NCBI GenBank assembly: GCA_963575745.1
Contig: CAUYUJ010014343.1
Location: 37,501 to 101,500 of the forward strand
DNA from: Prorocentrum cordatum
Taxonomy: Eukaryota; Sar; Dinophyceae; Prorocentrales; Prorocentraceae
DNA: 64,000 bases
Direction of reading: 5' to 3'
Made by a program: the position numbers and the translations under genes. Positions 29,234 to 39,431 of the stretch are shown in pieces. Numbering within the stretch: position 1 is the first letter of the stretch; every line of letters begins with the position of its first letter. Below the pieces are notes generated by a model, which saw nothing but the letters and a program-made list of their open reading frames with translations, made no database searches and was not told the origin of the DNA.

Positions 29234-30587
29234 ACGATCGAAAAAAAGAGTCAGCCGTCACCGAATTCAAACCAGCGTCCAGAGAGCCCCCTTCAGCTTG
29301 AAGTCGTCGCTCTAAGGCCTCTAGGAATTCACGACGACGCGTACCACCCCTCACACATCTCATGATCAGGTCAAAGTTCCAGAACGGCCTCTTCGCTTGT
29401 GCTTCCTCAGTGCCAGCAGGCGCCAGCTCGTATGGGACAAGGGCATGCACCACTAAGTGATCACACGGCTTAGCCTTAGGAATGATTTGAAGATCCCGAC
29501 TGAGTCCGCGCAGGGGTCCCGCAGCCTTCATCACGTGCACCAGAAGTCGGGGCAGACAGACATAGTCGATGCGCGACGCGTGACCCCTGCTCGAGTAGAA
29601 GGTGGGCGCATACCCCCGAAAGGTATTGGCAGCCTGTAGATCATGCGCGGCCAAGATGGGACCCATCACGACACCTGCATAGTGAGCCTGCGTAGCCGTC
29701 CCACTCGGCACCACACTCAAATCATCATATGCCCATTTGCCACTGTCGTCCCTGATTCGACCCAATCCATCATTGAGGTCACAGCAGAAAATTGGCGTCG
29801 TCCGCGACGGCAGGGAGGCAAGACATGCTGCAATCCACTCCGCCAAGCGATCACACGTGGTACGATAGCAATCCTGTGCCGCAAGCTCTCCCGGCCGCGG
29901 CGGGAAATAGGCAGCAACCACCGTCACATCCAGAATACCGTTCTTCGCACGGGTGAGCAATCCTCTTCCACGGATAGATGCGGGCGCAGGTGTAACTTGC
30001 ACAATGTGCTCAGCCTTGACCTTCCTGCCCCAGATGATGCTGCACCCGCACGCGTTAGTCACATAGGGCGACGTCACATAGCCAGCGTCAATGCATAACC
30101 TCTGGATGTTCTTCTTCTCGCCAGCATTGATCATCCGCCTCCTGACCGTCGTGCCTGTAGTTGCTTTCTGCTTGGTTCCAATACCTGCGGCAGCATCGAA
30201 ATGTGCCATTCGCCGAGCAATATCCTCAACCCTGTCAAGCGTATTGGCAGATAGGGGATTGTAACTCCCAACTCTGAGATCAAACATTCCCACTCGGCAC
30301 AGCAGCCAGCAGCGGAGAAACACCAACAATTCCACGTATTTTGGGGTAAGAGTAAGTGTAGCTACATTATCAGATGCGCCCCGCGAGTGTGCACCTGTGC
30401 CCAGGGGCTGGAGAAGGAGGAGGGGGAGGAGGAGGCGGACACACGCAGGCAGGCAGAGGGGGAGGAGGGGGGGGGGGAGGAGGAGATTCGGGCCACACGC
30501 AGGCAGGCAAAGGGTCCCACGCGCAGAATCGAGATTTAGGTCGGGCATGTCCCCCCATTCGGATTCTGGAGGAAACACACAAATCAT
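29172..30587 (-). CDS. LINE apurinic/apyrimidinic-type endonuclease domain
   Basis: Endonuclease-exonuclease-phosphatase fold that nicks the target. Motifs: VGSYNPLSAN (first strand with Asn), FCCDLNDGLG (in place of GDFN), SRIDYVCLP (S-x-I-D-Y) and CDHLVVHALV (in place of SDH). The likely start is Met at 30287 (MFDLRVGSYN); the upstream part codes Leu/Pro runs from a purine tract and TIR element C. The catalytic Glu block is weak (GIGTKQKATTG). The last residues after the A7 run are out of frame. Confidence 0.8.
   Translation of the reverse strand: MICVFPPESEWGDMPDLNLDSARGTLCLPACGPNLLLPPPLLPLCLPACVRLLLPLLLLQPLGTGAHSRGASDNVATLTLTPKYVELLVFLRCWLLCRVGMFDLRVGSYNPLSANTLDRVEDIARRMAHFDAAAGIGTKQKATTGTTVRRRMINAGEKKNIQRLCIDAGYVTSPYVTNACGCSIIWGRKVKAEHIVQVTPAPASIRGRGLLTRAKNGILDVTVVAAYFPPRPGELAAQDCYRTTCDRLAEWIAACLASLPSRTTPIFCCDLNDGLGRIRDDSGKWAYDDLSVVPSGTATQAHYAGVVMGPILAAHDLQAANTFRGYAPTFYSSRGHASRIDYVCLPRLLVHVMKAAGPLRGLSRDLQIIPKAKPCDHLVVHALVPYELAPAGTEEAQAKRPFWNFDLIMRCVRGGTRRREFLEALERRLQAEGGSLDAGLNSVTADSFFRSYEYDYDRSWTADSHGGDACK
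30405..30485. repeat. GGAGGAGG/GCAGGCAG low-complexity tract
   Basis: Short purine tract with two CACACGCAGGCAGGCA copies, upstream of the LINE endonuclease start. Confidence 0.6.
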
Positions 30588-30694
30588 TCAACACAAATTC
30601 AAGATAACCAAAAAATGCTCAAAACATTGTCCCCAGACTATTTTTTGACTATGCTTGAATATTCCTCCTGTAGAGGGATATGCGCGACTTACTC
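30536..30694. repeat. TIR element family C, copy 1
   Basis: Left TTAGGTCGGGCATGTCCCCC, right TCCTCCTGTAGAGGGATATG, CGCGACTTA: inverted ends. The AT-rich core ends CCCCAGACTATTTTTTGACT, ATGCTTGAATAT. Five more copies lie between 31.7 and 42.9 kb; the one at 42783-42951 is an intron. Confidence 0.85.
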
Positions 30695-30699
30695 AAGAT

Positions 30700-31395
30700 G
30701 TTAGACGACCACACGCAGTGCCTCGGGAACATCAGGATTGCGCAGGGAACTCTAGGCGACGTGGACAACTCTGGTCAGGACGTCCGCGATCGTGAGGTGC
30801 AGCATTGCGCAACGCAGCGTGGACGACTGGCCTGGAAAATGGACACACAAAGTACCACATGCAACCTCCTCGACTCCACCGGAGGTGGCGCCGGCTGCCG
30901 CGGGATAGCTTGGCCGAGGATGGAGCGGGAACAAAGAATACAAGCGCTGATGGGCGTCGGGCTAATGGCTACATCGTTCGAAGCGCGAGCCTGGCGGCAA
31001 GCCCGCCGACCACGTCTCGCTTCGGTTCATGGCGGGCAGCCGCTGCAGAACGCAACTGGGTATGCCTTGGGCTTGAGCTTGCAGCGCGCAAGACGCTGCA
31101 TCAGCAACACTCGGGAAGAGGAGAAACGACGAGCTTGATGCAGGGGAGGTGCACGACGGGGGCACATATGATTGTACGACATGGTGCGGGAGATAATGAG
31201 GCGCCAAGGCGGGGTTTGATCTGGTACGATACGGTAAGGTGCGTTGCTGTGCGATACGATATTGTGGCCAAATGTTGTGCGAATGCCAGAGAACAAAAGC
31301 AGCGATATGGTGCGGCATCGGTCTCTTCATCACACAGTTCGCGCGAGATGGTATCGCGGCACTGCGTGCATCTCCAGGGGAACGAACAATTACAT
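30700..31395. other. no supported gene
   Basis: A plus-strand frame 30680-31138 (152 codons) is open but has no recognised motif and starts within element C. 31195-31315 holds repeated GATACGAT and GGTGCG words. Confidence 0.35.
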
Positions 31396-31399
31396 AACA

Positions 31400-31575
31400 T
31401 AAAAACTCGGAGGTCCGCGCGGAGTTCTTGGATCCGCGCTGGACCTCCCTCTCTGGCGCGCGGAGCGGGCCAGGGGCGGCGCCGAGGGCGCCGCCAGGGG
31501 GCCCCAGCGCCGATCCGAGAAATCTGAGCAGACCTCTGAATGTTTGTTTATGTCATTGTTCGTTCCCCTGATCTC
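31400..31575. repeat. TIR element family D, copy
   Basis: Left AACATAAAAACTCGGAGGTC, CGCGCGGAGTTCTTGGATCC, core TCTGGCGCGCGGAGCGGGCC, AGGGGCGGCGCC, right AGCGCCGATCCGAGAAATCT, GAATGTTTGTTTATG. A GC-rich foldback core flanked by inverted ends. Confidence 0.8.
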
Positions 31576-31741
31576 GCGACGGGGCGGCCAATGCGCTCCC
31601 ACCACAACACCGTTCTTGATACAGCAACGCCCGTGCTGTGACGACCGACATGGGCGTGGGCAACGGCCACGGCTGGGGGGACTGACGTAGGGGGGGGGAC
31701 ATCGACCTGGGATCGGCGATACATGAACCCTAGGTCAAGGG

Positions 31742-31892
31742 TTAGGTCGGGCGCGTCCTCATACAGGCGGATTTTGGGCGACAAATGCAAGCATTCAAAC
31801 CAGATTCAAGACTTGTCAAAAAAATAGTATGAAAATCGTCCGCGCACTATTGCCTGACTATGTTTGAATATTCCTCCTGTAGACGGACATGC
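31742..31892. repeat. TIR element family C, copy 2
   Basis: Left TTAGGTCGGGCGCGTCCTC, right TCCTCCTGTAGACGGACATG, CCCGACTT. Core GTCCGCGCACTATTGCCTGA, CTATGTTTGAATAT. Confidence 0.85.
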
Positions 31893-31999
31893 CCGACTTG
31901 AATTTTTGGGGGGGAACATCGGCCTGGAATCGGCGATGCCTGAACCTGGGTCGAGGGTTCACAGCACTTCCCCCAGATGGGATGGGCCCCAGGGCCCCA

Positions 32000-32195
32000 C
32001 AGCCCACGACGACGACGAAGACGACGAAGCTGACGCCGCCGGCACCGCCGATGACGACGACGACGACGACGACGACGACAACGACGACGACGACGACGGA
32101 CGGACGGACGGACGGACGGACGGACGGACGGACGGACGGACGGACGGACGGGCGGGCGGGCGGACGGACGGACGGACGGACGACGACGAACCATC
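32000..32195. repeat. (GAC)n and (GGAC)n microsatellites
   Basis: GACGAC triplets at 32005-32098, then GGACGGAC tetramers at 32098-32180, ending in GACGACGAC. Confidence 0.9.
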
Positions 32196-32510
32196 CCACA
32201 CCCACAGGGGAAGGGCGGGCGAGGCAGTGGCACCCTTCACCACGCCACGCCCACGAGGGCCACGACAACAAGGGGAGGGAACGATCCCGTTCGCGAGGCC
32301 TTCGGGAGGCTCACGGGCGCGTCCATCCATTGATAAGGGGAGGGGGGGCAACCCTGGACCATACATCGCCGACAGATCGGCGATAGGCCACCGATGGCGA
32401 ATCCGCAAGGTTATGGGCCATGGGCGGTTTGGGCCTATCAGACCCCCACCGGCGATCAGTGGGCGACTGGGGGTCAACGCATTCCCACATGAGCCAGTCC
32501 CCCCCTGTCG

Positions 32511-32774
32511 TTGCCCCTGAGGCGCCCCGGTTGCGCAGACCGTGCGGCCACGGCAGACTCCGAACCGTTGGCGGCGCTCAACCTTGAACACCTGCGCTGG
32601 GTCCGCGCGGCCCGAGCCTACGACATGGCATCGGGCAGGCCGCCCCTGAGCGCCGCGGCGCCTGCGGCGCCAGCGGGGATCCCAGCAGAGCACCTGCTGT
32701 GCCACGTCGGCGGGGCAGCCGGCAGACGCCCCGCCGTCGTGGAGGGTCGGGGCTGCCAGCCGCGCCAGAGATAG
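32511..32774 (+). other. possible exon, plus strand
   Basis: ALNLEHLRWVRAARAYDMAS, GRPPLSAAAPAAPAGIPAEH and LLCHVGGAAG: plausible composition but no family, and the opposite strand is also open. It sits between repeats and a family C element. Confidence 0.2.
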
Positions 32775-32822
32775 GCGCAGTGGCCGCTTCCGGCCACGCT
32801 TCGTCTGCCTGCCCCAGGCTGA

Positions 32823-32978
32823 AGTCGGGCATGTCCCCCTACAGGAGGAAGATTCAAAAATAGTCAAAAACTAGTCTGGGGACGATTTGTTGAGCATTTG
32901 TTGACTATTAAAGAATATGCTTTGAGTATTTTATATTTTTCGCCCCAAATCCGCCTGTAGGGGGGCATGCCCGACCTA
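32823..32978. repeat. TIR element family C, copy 3 (inverted)
   Basis: GAAGTCGGGCATGTCCCCCT at the left and CCTGTAGGGGGGCATGCCCG, ACCTAA at the right. The core is the reverse complement of the other copies (ATAGTCAAAAACTAGTCTGG, GGACGATTT). Confidence 0.85.
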
Positions 32979-33004
32979 ACCCTAGGCCTCCGTGCATCTT
33001 TCTC

Positions 33005-33118
33005 TAGGGAGAGACAACGGGTGCCGGTGCACCGCTGCTCCACAGACCTCCTCTGCGGTGGCGACGGGGGCCTCCCAAGAGGCCTCCAAAGGCGAAAGCG
33101 AGCCAACGGTAGCGGTGG
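33005..33118. repeat. TIR element family A, diverged copy
   Basis: GGTGCCGGTGCACCGCTGCT, GCGGTGGCGACGGGGGCCTC, CCAAGAGGCC and AACGGTAGCGGTGGGGGCC. The ends are imperfect inverted repeats; adjoins family L. Confidence 0.6.
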
Positions 33119-33295
33119 GGGCCCGGCCACAAGAAACCTTCCACCAAAAACCTAACCCTGAGACCCCAGGACGTCCGTCGATTTTTGGTGTGGGAACGTC
33201 ACGCTTTCCATGACAAAACCAGCGAAACCCAAGAAACCAAGGGCACCCTGGAGGCAAGCAGGGTATTTCTTGGCATGGGCCTGCACTGTACTCTG
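33119..33295. repeat. TIR element family L, copy 2
   Basis: GGCCCGGCCACAAGAAACCT at the left, TATTTCTTGGCATGGGCC at the right (inverted). Core CCTGAGACCCCAGGACGTCC, TTTTTGGTGTGGGAACGTCA. Confidence 0.65.
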
Positions 33296-33367
33296 TGTCG
33301 CCGTGCCTCTCGGCGAGGCGCAGCCGCTAGGAAGCATCCCGAGGCTGGAAAACCGCCGACAACCCAC

Positions 33368-33455
33368 GATACTAGATGGGGTCCGACTTCGGCGATGCGT
33401 CGGCGCGGTCGGCGCGAGATGCGGAGCGATTCTCCGACCCCATTCAGGAGGCCTA
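33368..33455. repeat. family E element, partial
   Basis: ACTAGATGGGGTCCGACTTC, GGCGATGCGTCGGCGCGGTC and GGAGCGATTCTCCGACCCCA. Shortened compared with the copy at 40922. Confidence 0.6.
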
Positions 33456-33459
33456 GAGA

Positions 33460-34500
33460 GAACGCCGCGCGAGAACTCGTTCCTCCTCAGCGTCTCCGCG
33501 CGGGAAGCCGCGGGGACGGCTCCTCGGAGGACGGGGCCGACACGGGATTCTGCAGGCGCCCTCCGGGCTGCAGGGGGACGGACGAGGGAGGAGACGAAGC
33601 GAGGACGAGGATACACTCGGGGGAGGATAGATCGAGCACCTCTGAGGTCTGGCGGCTCTGGAGGACGTCGGGCGCCGCGGCCCTCTCAGAGCGCTCCGGC
33701 ACGGGTCTGTCCTCGCCCGAGCCCCGTCCGCATCCAGGGGAGGGGAGGAGGACTGTCACGTGTTCGGCGAGGGGCCTCTTGTTACCCGTCGCTCCTGGGC
33801 CGTCTTCGGCGTTCTTCGGACGGTCTTCGACGAACTTCGGCGGTCTTCTGACGGTATCCAGCGGTTCCTGGGGGTCGTTGGCGGTTTCCAGCGGTCTTCG
33901 GCGCGAAAGCCAACAAAAACTTCGCCCCCACGAGCGGACGAGGCAGGAGAGAGGAGGAGAGTGGGGCGACGACATCTATACACATGCGCTGCCCCCTGGC
34001 CAGGCCCTTCCTGAACCCAGCGGCGGTGTATACGCCACGCTCTGGGCGTATACACAACCCCTGGGCCGAGGGAGGGCCCAGCCATGGGGGCAGTGGATGT
34101 GCATAGATTTCATCGCCCGAGGGAGGTGGTGGGAGGGAAAAGGGCAGGGGGGGGAGAGGAAGGCCAAGACATCTCCACTGGCACGTGTCACGTGTCAGAG
34201 GCTTACATGGTGGGCCGGAGCAGTTCCCCTCCTCCTGCTCCTCATCATCCCCTTACTCATCCTTCTCTTACCTCTCATCCTTGAGTTCCCGACACCAAAC
34301 TGAAAGCACTGAATGGCAGGAGCTCTGTCGGTCGTCGTCTCCCTTTTTCCGTCTGTATGTCTGTTCTCCTGATCCTTGACTGTCGAACGCGATGGTCAGG
34401 CAGGAAATCTGCGCAATGCCCAGTGGTCCCCTAGCATGCCGTGCCAGCGCGCGATAACTTTAAATGGAAAGCAAATGATGCCAATAAATATCTAGAGTGA
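33460..34500. other. unassigned stretch with degenerate CTTCGGCG repeats
   Basis: 33790-33915 holds GTCTTCGGCGTTCTTCGGAC, GGTCTTCGACGAACTTCGG-type units. Both strands have open frames at 33.46-33.75 kb (minus: HVTVLLPSPGCGRGSGEDRP) but no recognised protein. AT-richer sequence without a gene follows to 34.5 kb. Confidence 0.3.
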
Positions 34501-34504
34501 TGCT

Positions 34505-34612
34505 GTCCGCCCCCCAGGCTCTCAAGAGGCCCCCGAGAGCCCCAGAGGCTCCCCAGACGCCCCCAGGAATCCCCAAGAGGCCCCCAATAGGACCCAAAAG
34601 GATCCTGATGCT
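34505..34612. repeat. degenerate CCCCCGAGAGCCCC array
   Basis: CTCAAGAGGCCCCCGAGAGC, CCCAGAGGCTCCCCAGACGC and similar, same type as the arrays at 49.3, 52.3 and 60.4 kb. Confidence 0.65.
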
Positions 34613-35512
34613 CTTCCTCCTCCTCCTCCTCCCTCCTCGTCTTCAGGGTCGGCGGCACCGGGCTTAAGGCCTTCTCGATATCTAAGATGACGCTGTCCGC
34701 CCCCCACACCCCCCGGGCGAATTTTGCCATGCCCACTGCCGCTGGAGTTCCCGAGCCACGTCAACATCATCCCCCTCCTCCGCCTCCGCCTCCCCTTCCC
34801 CAACCCTCCTCGCGCTCGTCCTCTTCCTCCGTCCTGAGTCATGGCACCGCCAGATGGCAAGACGAATGCAGGAACGAAGGGGCTTCCCTGGCCGCGGCGG
34901 GCCTCGTCTACGAATCGGTGCCCCGACCCAAACCCGAGCACCCGAACCCTTCCTGAGCCCAGAGGGATCCTTATGTCCGCGCCCTGGCTGCATCCCTCCT
35001 CCGTCCTCTCCCTCATTGTCCGCCTCCTGTTCCCTCACACTCCTCCCCATCTCGATCTCGCCCTCCCCCTCCTTACAATTTCTCCTCCTGCAACGGAGGC
35101 GGCCTGAGGTGTAGTGAGGGGTTAAGGTGGAACAGGAAGAGAAGCGGTGGGAGGACAAGGGGTGAGGATGATGAGGTTGGATGGGGTTTAAGGAGGGGGG
35201 GTACTTTTTGTTCGCAATGAATTGTCCACTCCACTGTTGGTGCATTCGTCCCATCCACCCACCCACAATGTGTTTTTAAAATTATTTTTTTCCCTAGGTC
35301 CGTTCGTCCACCCACAACTTGGTTTGCAAAACCAATGCGGCGGCGATTGCGACGAGTGCTAGGGGTTGGCTGGTGCATCTCTGCGGCCGCGCTAGCCCGC
35401 GCCTTCTCGCGCGCGCGCAGCGGCCAGCTAATTTGGCCGACCGACGCGGCCGCGGTGGCGCTGACCGCTGGGCACTTCCCAGCGGACACCTCAATGCGAG
35501 TCGGCGAGTTGG

Positions 35513-35534
35513 TCCGTAGCCATTTTGGCTCAAG
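35513..35534 (+). ncRNA. dinoflagellate spliced-leader sequence (SL gene or SL relic of a retroposed cDNA)
   Basis: The 22 bases read TCCGTAGCCATT then TTGGCTCAAG, identical to the conserved dinoflagellate spliced leader (D-CCGUAGCC..., with T at the variable first base). This leader is trans-spliced to nuclear mRNAs. It contains the Sm-like ATTTTGG inside. The next bases are GCTCGGCACGCG, not the GT(A) usually following the leader in SL RNA genes, so this may be the 5' end of an mRNA copied back into the genome. A GC donor cannot be excluded. The plus-strand frame after it (from about 35582: VEQQWFPYEFAGAQAQAFVK) is open to 35911, but I do not recognise it. Confidence 0.8.
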
Positions 35535-35559
35535 GCTCGGCACGCGCAAGGACGATCGA

Positions 35560-35911
35560 ATGATTTCGACGTGAAGCGCGAGTGGCCCGTCTAGCAGAAT
35601 TGAATGGCAATGTTGAACAACAGTGGTTTCCCTACGAATTCGCAGGAGCGCAAGCGCAAGCATTTGTGAAAGATGAAGTTGCGAAACAAGGTGGTTCTAG
35701 ATGTAAACCCATACGAAATCAAAGATTGTTGAAGGATTCCGGCATGCACGCGCGACGACGCGTGCGTGCGCACTTCGTTCCACTGGTTGCCAGGGATTCC
35801 TCCGACGGCGCGCGCGCAAGGGCGTTCGAGCGATTCCGACATGCGCGCGCGAGAGACCCGTTTGGTAGCATGTTGTGGGCGTGTGCGAACCCATGCTGTT
35901 TTTTCCAATGA
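35560..35911 (+). CDS. open frame downstream of the spliced leader, unknown
   Basis: No ATG begins the long frame: reading from GTG at 35582 it codes ARLAELNGNVEQQWFPYEFA and AQAQAFVKDEVAKQGG, then turns arginine-rich over CGCG repeats and stops at 35911. The nearest ATG after the leader (35560) stops after four codons, and the next, near 35603, opens only about 21 codons. If this is a retroposed transcript it is probably partial or decayed. Confidence 0.2.
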
Positions 35912-36078
35912 ACTCGCATCAGCCTGGGAACAAACTTTGTTTGAACATCCGTGTTGCGAGACCTCTTTTTTATATTAAGACACGGGGCATCCGATTTTGA
36001 AAACCTTACAAACCTAGGGTGTTGAAGGACTTCGGCACGCGCGCGCGACGACGCGCGCGTGGGTAGTTCGTCCCATGT
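35728..36078. repeat. GTTGAAGGA-TTCGGCA-CGCGCG repeats
   Basis: Two copies (35728-35790 and 36018-36078) of GTTGAAGGATTCCGGCATGC, CGCGCGACGACGCG, GTTCGTCCCA-type sequence, and a third partial at 35825-35862 (GAGCGATTCCGACATGCGCG). Each holds a self-complementary CGCGCGACGACGCGCGCG core. Confidence 0.55.
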
Positions 36079-37024
36079 TTTGAAAGCGGTGATTGAAAAC
36101 TGATGGATTGTTACAAACGACCGTGCGCGCATCGCATTTTCGGCAAACGACGAGGGGTAAGGTGGACAATTGGGCAGAATCGTATGATAATTGAGATACG
36201 AAGCGGAGAACCGTCGATTCCGCAGGGGGGAGATCCGATTGGTCTTTTAGAGCGGATAATAGAAGAGCTTGGGCTGTATCAGAAAGGTCCTGAAGTCTCG
36301 CAGCAAGAATCATCCGAAGACGTGCCGAACGATGTCTCCATCATCCTGCTGCTGCTATTCACCCTGGTTTCCCCCTCCTCCTCCTCCTCCTGTCCCAGCT
36401 CCTCCTACTCCTCCTCCCTTTGCTGCTTGTACGGTGCCCATCGCGTTGCAAGGTGCCAGGTCAATGTGGGCGATTCCCTCCCCATCTGGTCTTCTCTCGG
36501 CGGCGAGCGAGGGGGGGAAGTGAGAAGGAGAAGGCCTTCTCAGGCGGCGGGACTTCTCAGAAGCCCTCGCGCCGTGTGAGAGGCTGTCTGCGTCTTCGAG
36601 GAGGGCCCAGACAACTTCTCAGGAGGCCAGGGCACTCCCGAGCCTTCTGGGGAGGCCCGCCCCCTTGCACCTCCCCCCTGGCTGCCCGCCGACTCTCAGC
36701 AACTGTCTCTCCCGATGGGCCTGTTTCCCGCCACCACCGCCACAAGATGGAGGGGGGAAGGCGGTGGATGATACTGCTATGAGGATGTTTTCGTACAGCT
36801 TCGATGTGCTCTCAAGTGTCCTCCTGAATACCCAGGGCTTCGGGCGACGCCGCCTGGTGACCAGCCACGCTCCCGCGGCTACCGTCCCAATGGAACAGGA
36901 ACCGACGGCGGAGAGAACAAGCGAGGATTCTGCGATGAGGATTCTGCTATCCTGATCAGCCCAACAATGAGCACCAGTGTGGGGCCAACGAAAAGATGCG
37001 GCTGAGGACACAACCGCTGCGTGT

Positions 37025-37345
37025 CGCCCCTCCTCTCCCTCCATCCCTCCTCCTCCCTCCCGCTCCCCACCTCCTTCCTCCTCCCTGCCCCTCCCCTCCC
37101 CTCCCTCCCTCCTCCTCCATTCCCCTCCCCTCCCTCCTCCTCCCTCCCTGCCCCTCCTCCCTCCTCCTCTTCATCCTCTCTTTTCCTCCTCCCCCATCGC
37201 CCTCCTCCCACGCCCTCATCCCTCCTCCTCTTCTCCTCTTCTCCTCCCCCCCTCGCCCTCCTCCCTCCTCCTCTGCTCCTCCTCTTCTCCTCCCCAACTT
37301 CTCCTCTTCCGCCTCCGCTTCTCCCCCCCCCCTCCCCCTGGGTCA
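37025..37345. repeat. (CCT)n low complexity
   Basis: CCTCCTCCCTCC-type tract of about 320 bp; frames over it are artefacts. Confidence 0.9.
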
Positions 37346-37433
37346 TGATGCGATTGGCTCCAGATACTTTCCAGGTTTTTCCAGAGAATCTGGCGGCCCT
37401 CGTTTCTGCGGTCCGAGTGGAACGTTAGTAGAG

Positions 37434-37632
37434 GCCTCCTAGATGGGGTCCGAGTGGGTAGGGTCGGAGGACGGCGCCGCATCGCCAATGCATCGACGAT
37501 GCATCGGCGACGTCGGCGATGCGTCAGCGACGCCAGTGGAGAGAGTAGAGTTCCGCATCGAGCCGCATCGCCGATGCATCGGCGATGCGGCGCGATCCAC
37601 CGACCCCATCTAATTGGACCCCATATGGGAGG
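37434..37632. repeat. TIR element family E, copy
   Basis: GCCTCCTAGATGGGGTCCGA at the left, GGCGCGATCCACCGACCCCA, TCTAATTGGACCCCATATGG at the right, with a GATGCATCGGCGACG core. Confidence 0.8.
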
Positions 37633-38004
37633 CCCAGAGTTAGGAAGTCTGAGAAATCCTGGAAACCATGGAAATCCTGGAGCGCATCATTATCACGACT
37701 TCTTTCTTGCTCCTCTGATCCCCGTGCGCCCCCCCACCCTGGTTTCGCCGCGCGGTCTTCGCACAAGCTCTCCGCACCGAGGCCCCCACCCCGCGCCGAA
37801 ACCGCGCGCGCGAGGGGCCCCCTGGGAGGGCCCCTGGGCCGAGACGCCCACGGCGAACCTGCGCGGCGTCCTTCACGCGCCGCGCCCGCTGGGGGGCCAC
37901 GTCAGAGCCGCAGGACGGACACGGAGCACTCGTTCCCGCCGGTGCACTGCAGGCCCGTGGTGTCGACCAGGAGCCCGGCCGACCCACCTGGGAAAAAGGA
38001 GAAG

Positions 38005-38042
38005 CGGCACCACCACCACCACCACCACCACCACCAGGGCTC
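38005..38042. repeat. (CCA)n microsatellite
   Basis: GCACCACCACCACCACCACC, about ten CCA triplets, in a non-exonic stretch between two minus-strand exon-like frames. Confidence 0.85.
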
Positions 38043-38231
38043 ACCAGCTGGAGGAGAGCTGGGGGGTTCCACCAGGTGGTGTGGTTTCCCCCTCTCGCTC
38101 GAGACATGCCCTGTGCCCAGCTCGGGGAGGCATCGTGGACCTCCTCGCTGGAGGTGGTCCCCATGATGGTGGTATTGCCGCGTCTCTTTCCCCCGACCAC
38201 CGACGGCCGCCCTCACCGACAACTGGTCGCA

Positions 38232-38480
38232 GCTGAGCGCCGAGACCTCATCGCCGGTGCCCGCGAACCGGCCGTCCGCGAAGACGTAGGAGTACGCCAG
38301 GCCGTCGCCGTAGGAGCTCGACCAGCCGCGGTATCGGCACGCCAGGTACTGCCACACGCTCAGGCCGTCCGCGTCGGGGGCGCCCGCGCTGGTGGCCGGC
38401 GGCCTGCACCAGCGGCAGGCGCTGCGGTTCCCTGCGGAGCAGCTGTACCTGCAGGTGAAGCCCGTCTGGACGGAAGAAGA
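38232..38480 (-). CDS. cysteine-rich exon-like segment
   Basis: Minus frame TGFTCRYSCSAGNRSACRWC, PDADGLSVWQYLACRYRGWS, YGDGLAYSYVFADGRFAGTG and EVSALSCDQL. Six cysteines and many aromatic/Gly residues suggest an extracellular disulphide-bonded module. It abuts a family D element at 38487, as the 43.6-kb exon does. It may belong to the same gene as 42.6-45.3 kb, but the connection is not shown. Confidence 0.4.
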
Positions 38481-38486
38481 AACGAC

Positions 38487-38645
38487 GCCACGAACATAAA
38501 CTTCCTGCGCTCCACGCGGATGTCTGGGGTCCGCGCCGGAGCCCCCCCCCTGGCGCCCCTCCCTGGGGCGCGGAGCGCGCCAGGGGCGGCCCTGGGGCCT
38601 GGGGAGGCCCGCGCGGACCCAAGATAGGGAGCGTGTTCTTATTCG
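38487..38645. repeat. TIR element family D, copy
   Basis: CACGAACATAAACTTCCTGC at the left, core GGCGCGGAGCGCGCCAGGGG, right GCGCGGACCCAAGATAGGGA and GTGTTCTTATTCGG. Adjoins the cysteine-rich exon-like frame. Confidence 0.75.
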
Positions 38646-38905
38646 GCGTTTCGACACTGGGGGGGGGATGGGGGGGTCGGGGGGGTCTGGCTCTGGACGT
38701 CTACTCAACGCGACTGTCTGCAACAGTGCGTCCTGTGGGGGAGAGGCTCCACCTGCTCGAAACGGGGGCCAAAAACGGCCACGATCTGCTCCATGTGGGG
38801 GGCGGGGGGGAAGGGGGGGGGGGGTTGGGGGGCCCGCGCCGATCGGCAAAACAATGAATCAACAAATAAAACAAACCCGCGCGGAGCGCCAAATGTTTCT
38901 GTTTA

Positions 38906-39068
38906 GGTCGGGCATGTCCTCCTACAGCGGGATGTTGGACGAAAAAGTACTACCAATACCCCAAAACATACCCCCAAAATGGCCCCACAAAAATTCAAAC
39001 GAATCGCCCCCGGACTATGTTCTGAATACTTCTGAACATTCCTCCTGTAGAGGGACAGGCCCGACTGA
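38906..39068. repeat. TIR element family C, copy 4
   Basis: TAGGTCGGGCATGTCCTCCT at the left, TCCTCCTGTAGAGGGACAGG, CCCGACTGAAG at the right. The core is AT-richer than the flanks. Confidence 0.85.
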
Positions 39069-39431
39069 AGCTTTGGGGCCCTCGCTGATCGACACAACAA
39101 GGAGTGCAAACAACGATCACAAACTCGCGCGGAGCGCCACATGTCTATGCCTATGGCGTCTTCTCTGCTTCGACTGGAGCTCGCCCGCCGTCGTGTTGCG
39201 GGCCTTGTAGTCCGCCGACCCTCCGCGCGACGGGGTCGAAGATTAGCACACGAAGACCGGGTTACGATTTGGCTGGGGGGTCGACTGCATTGATATGCCC
39301 CAGCATTGGCTTCCTCGTCGAATCTGCACCCAAATACGTGTAACGCTCGTATCTATATACGCATACAGATGAATCTAGTCTGCGCGTTGTGTTGTAGATT
39401 CGGCGAGGATATGAGTTCTGGGGTGCGCAGA

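Larger units (their letters stand above)
24867..30300 (-). mobile_element. LINE-type non-LTR retrotransposon, degenerate
   Basis: Minus-strand order: apurinic-type endonuclease, basic coiled linker, reverse transcriptase with YADD, thumb-like region, two CxxC...HxxxxH zinc-finger blocks and a helical C-terminal part. This is the layout of large single-ORF LINE proteins common in dinoflagellates. The ORF is broken by frameshifts (A7 at 29241-29247, A8 at 28727-28734), by a TAG stop at 27812-27814 and by an inserted repeat element at 26105-26662. A poly-A tail or target duplication was not identified. Confidence 0.85.

Noticed and set aside
38000-38045. Poly-Trp/His coding segment
   Set aside because: It is the (CCA)n microsatellite between exon-like frames.
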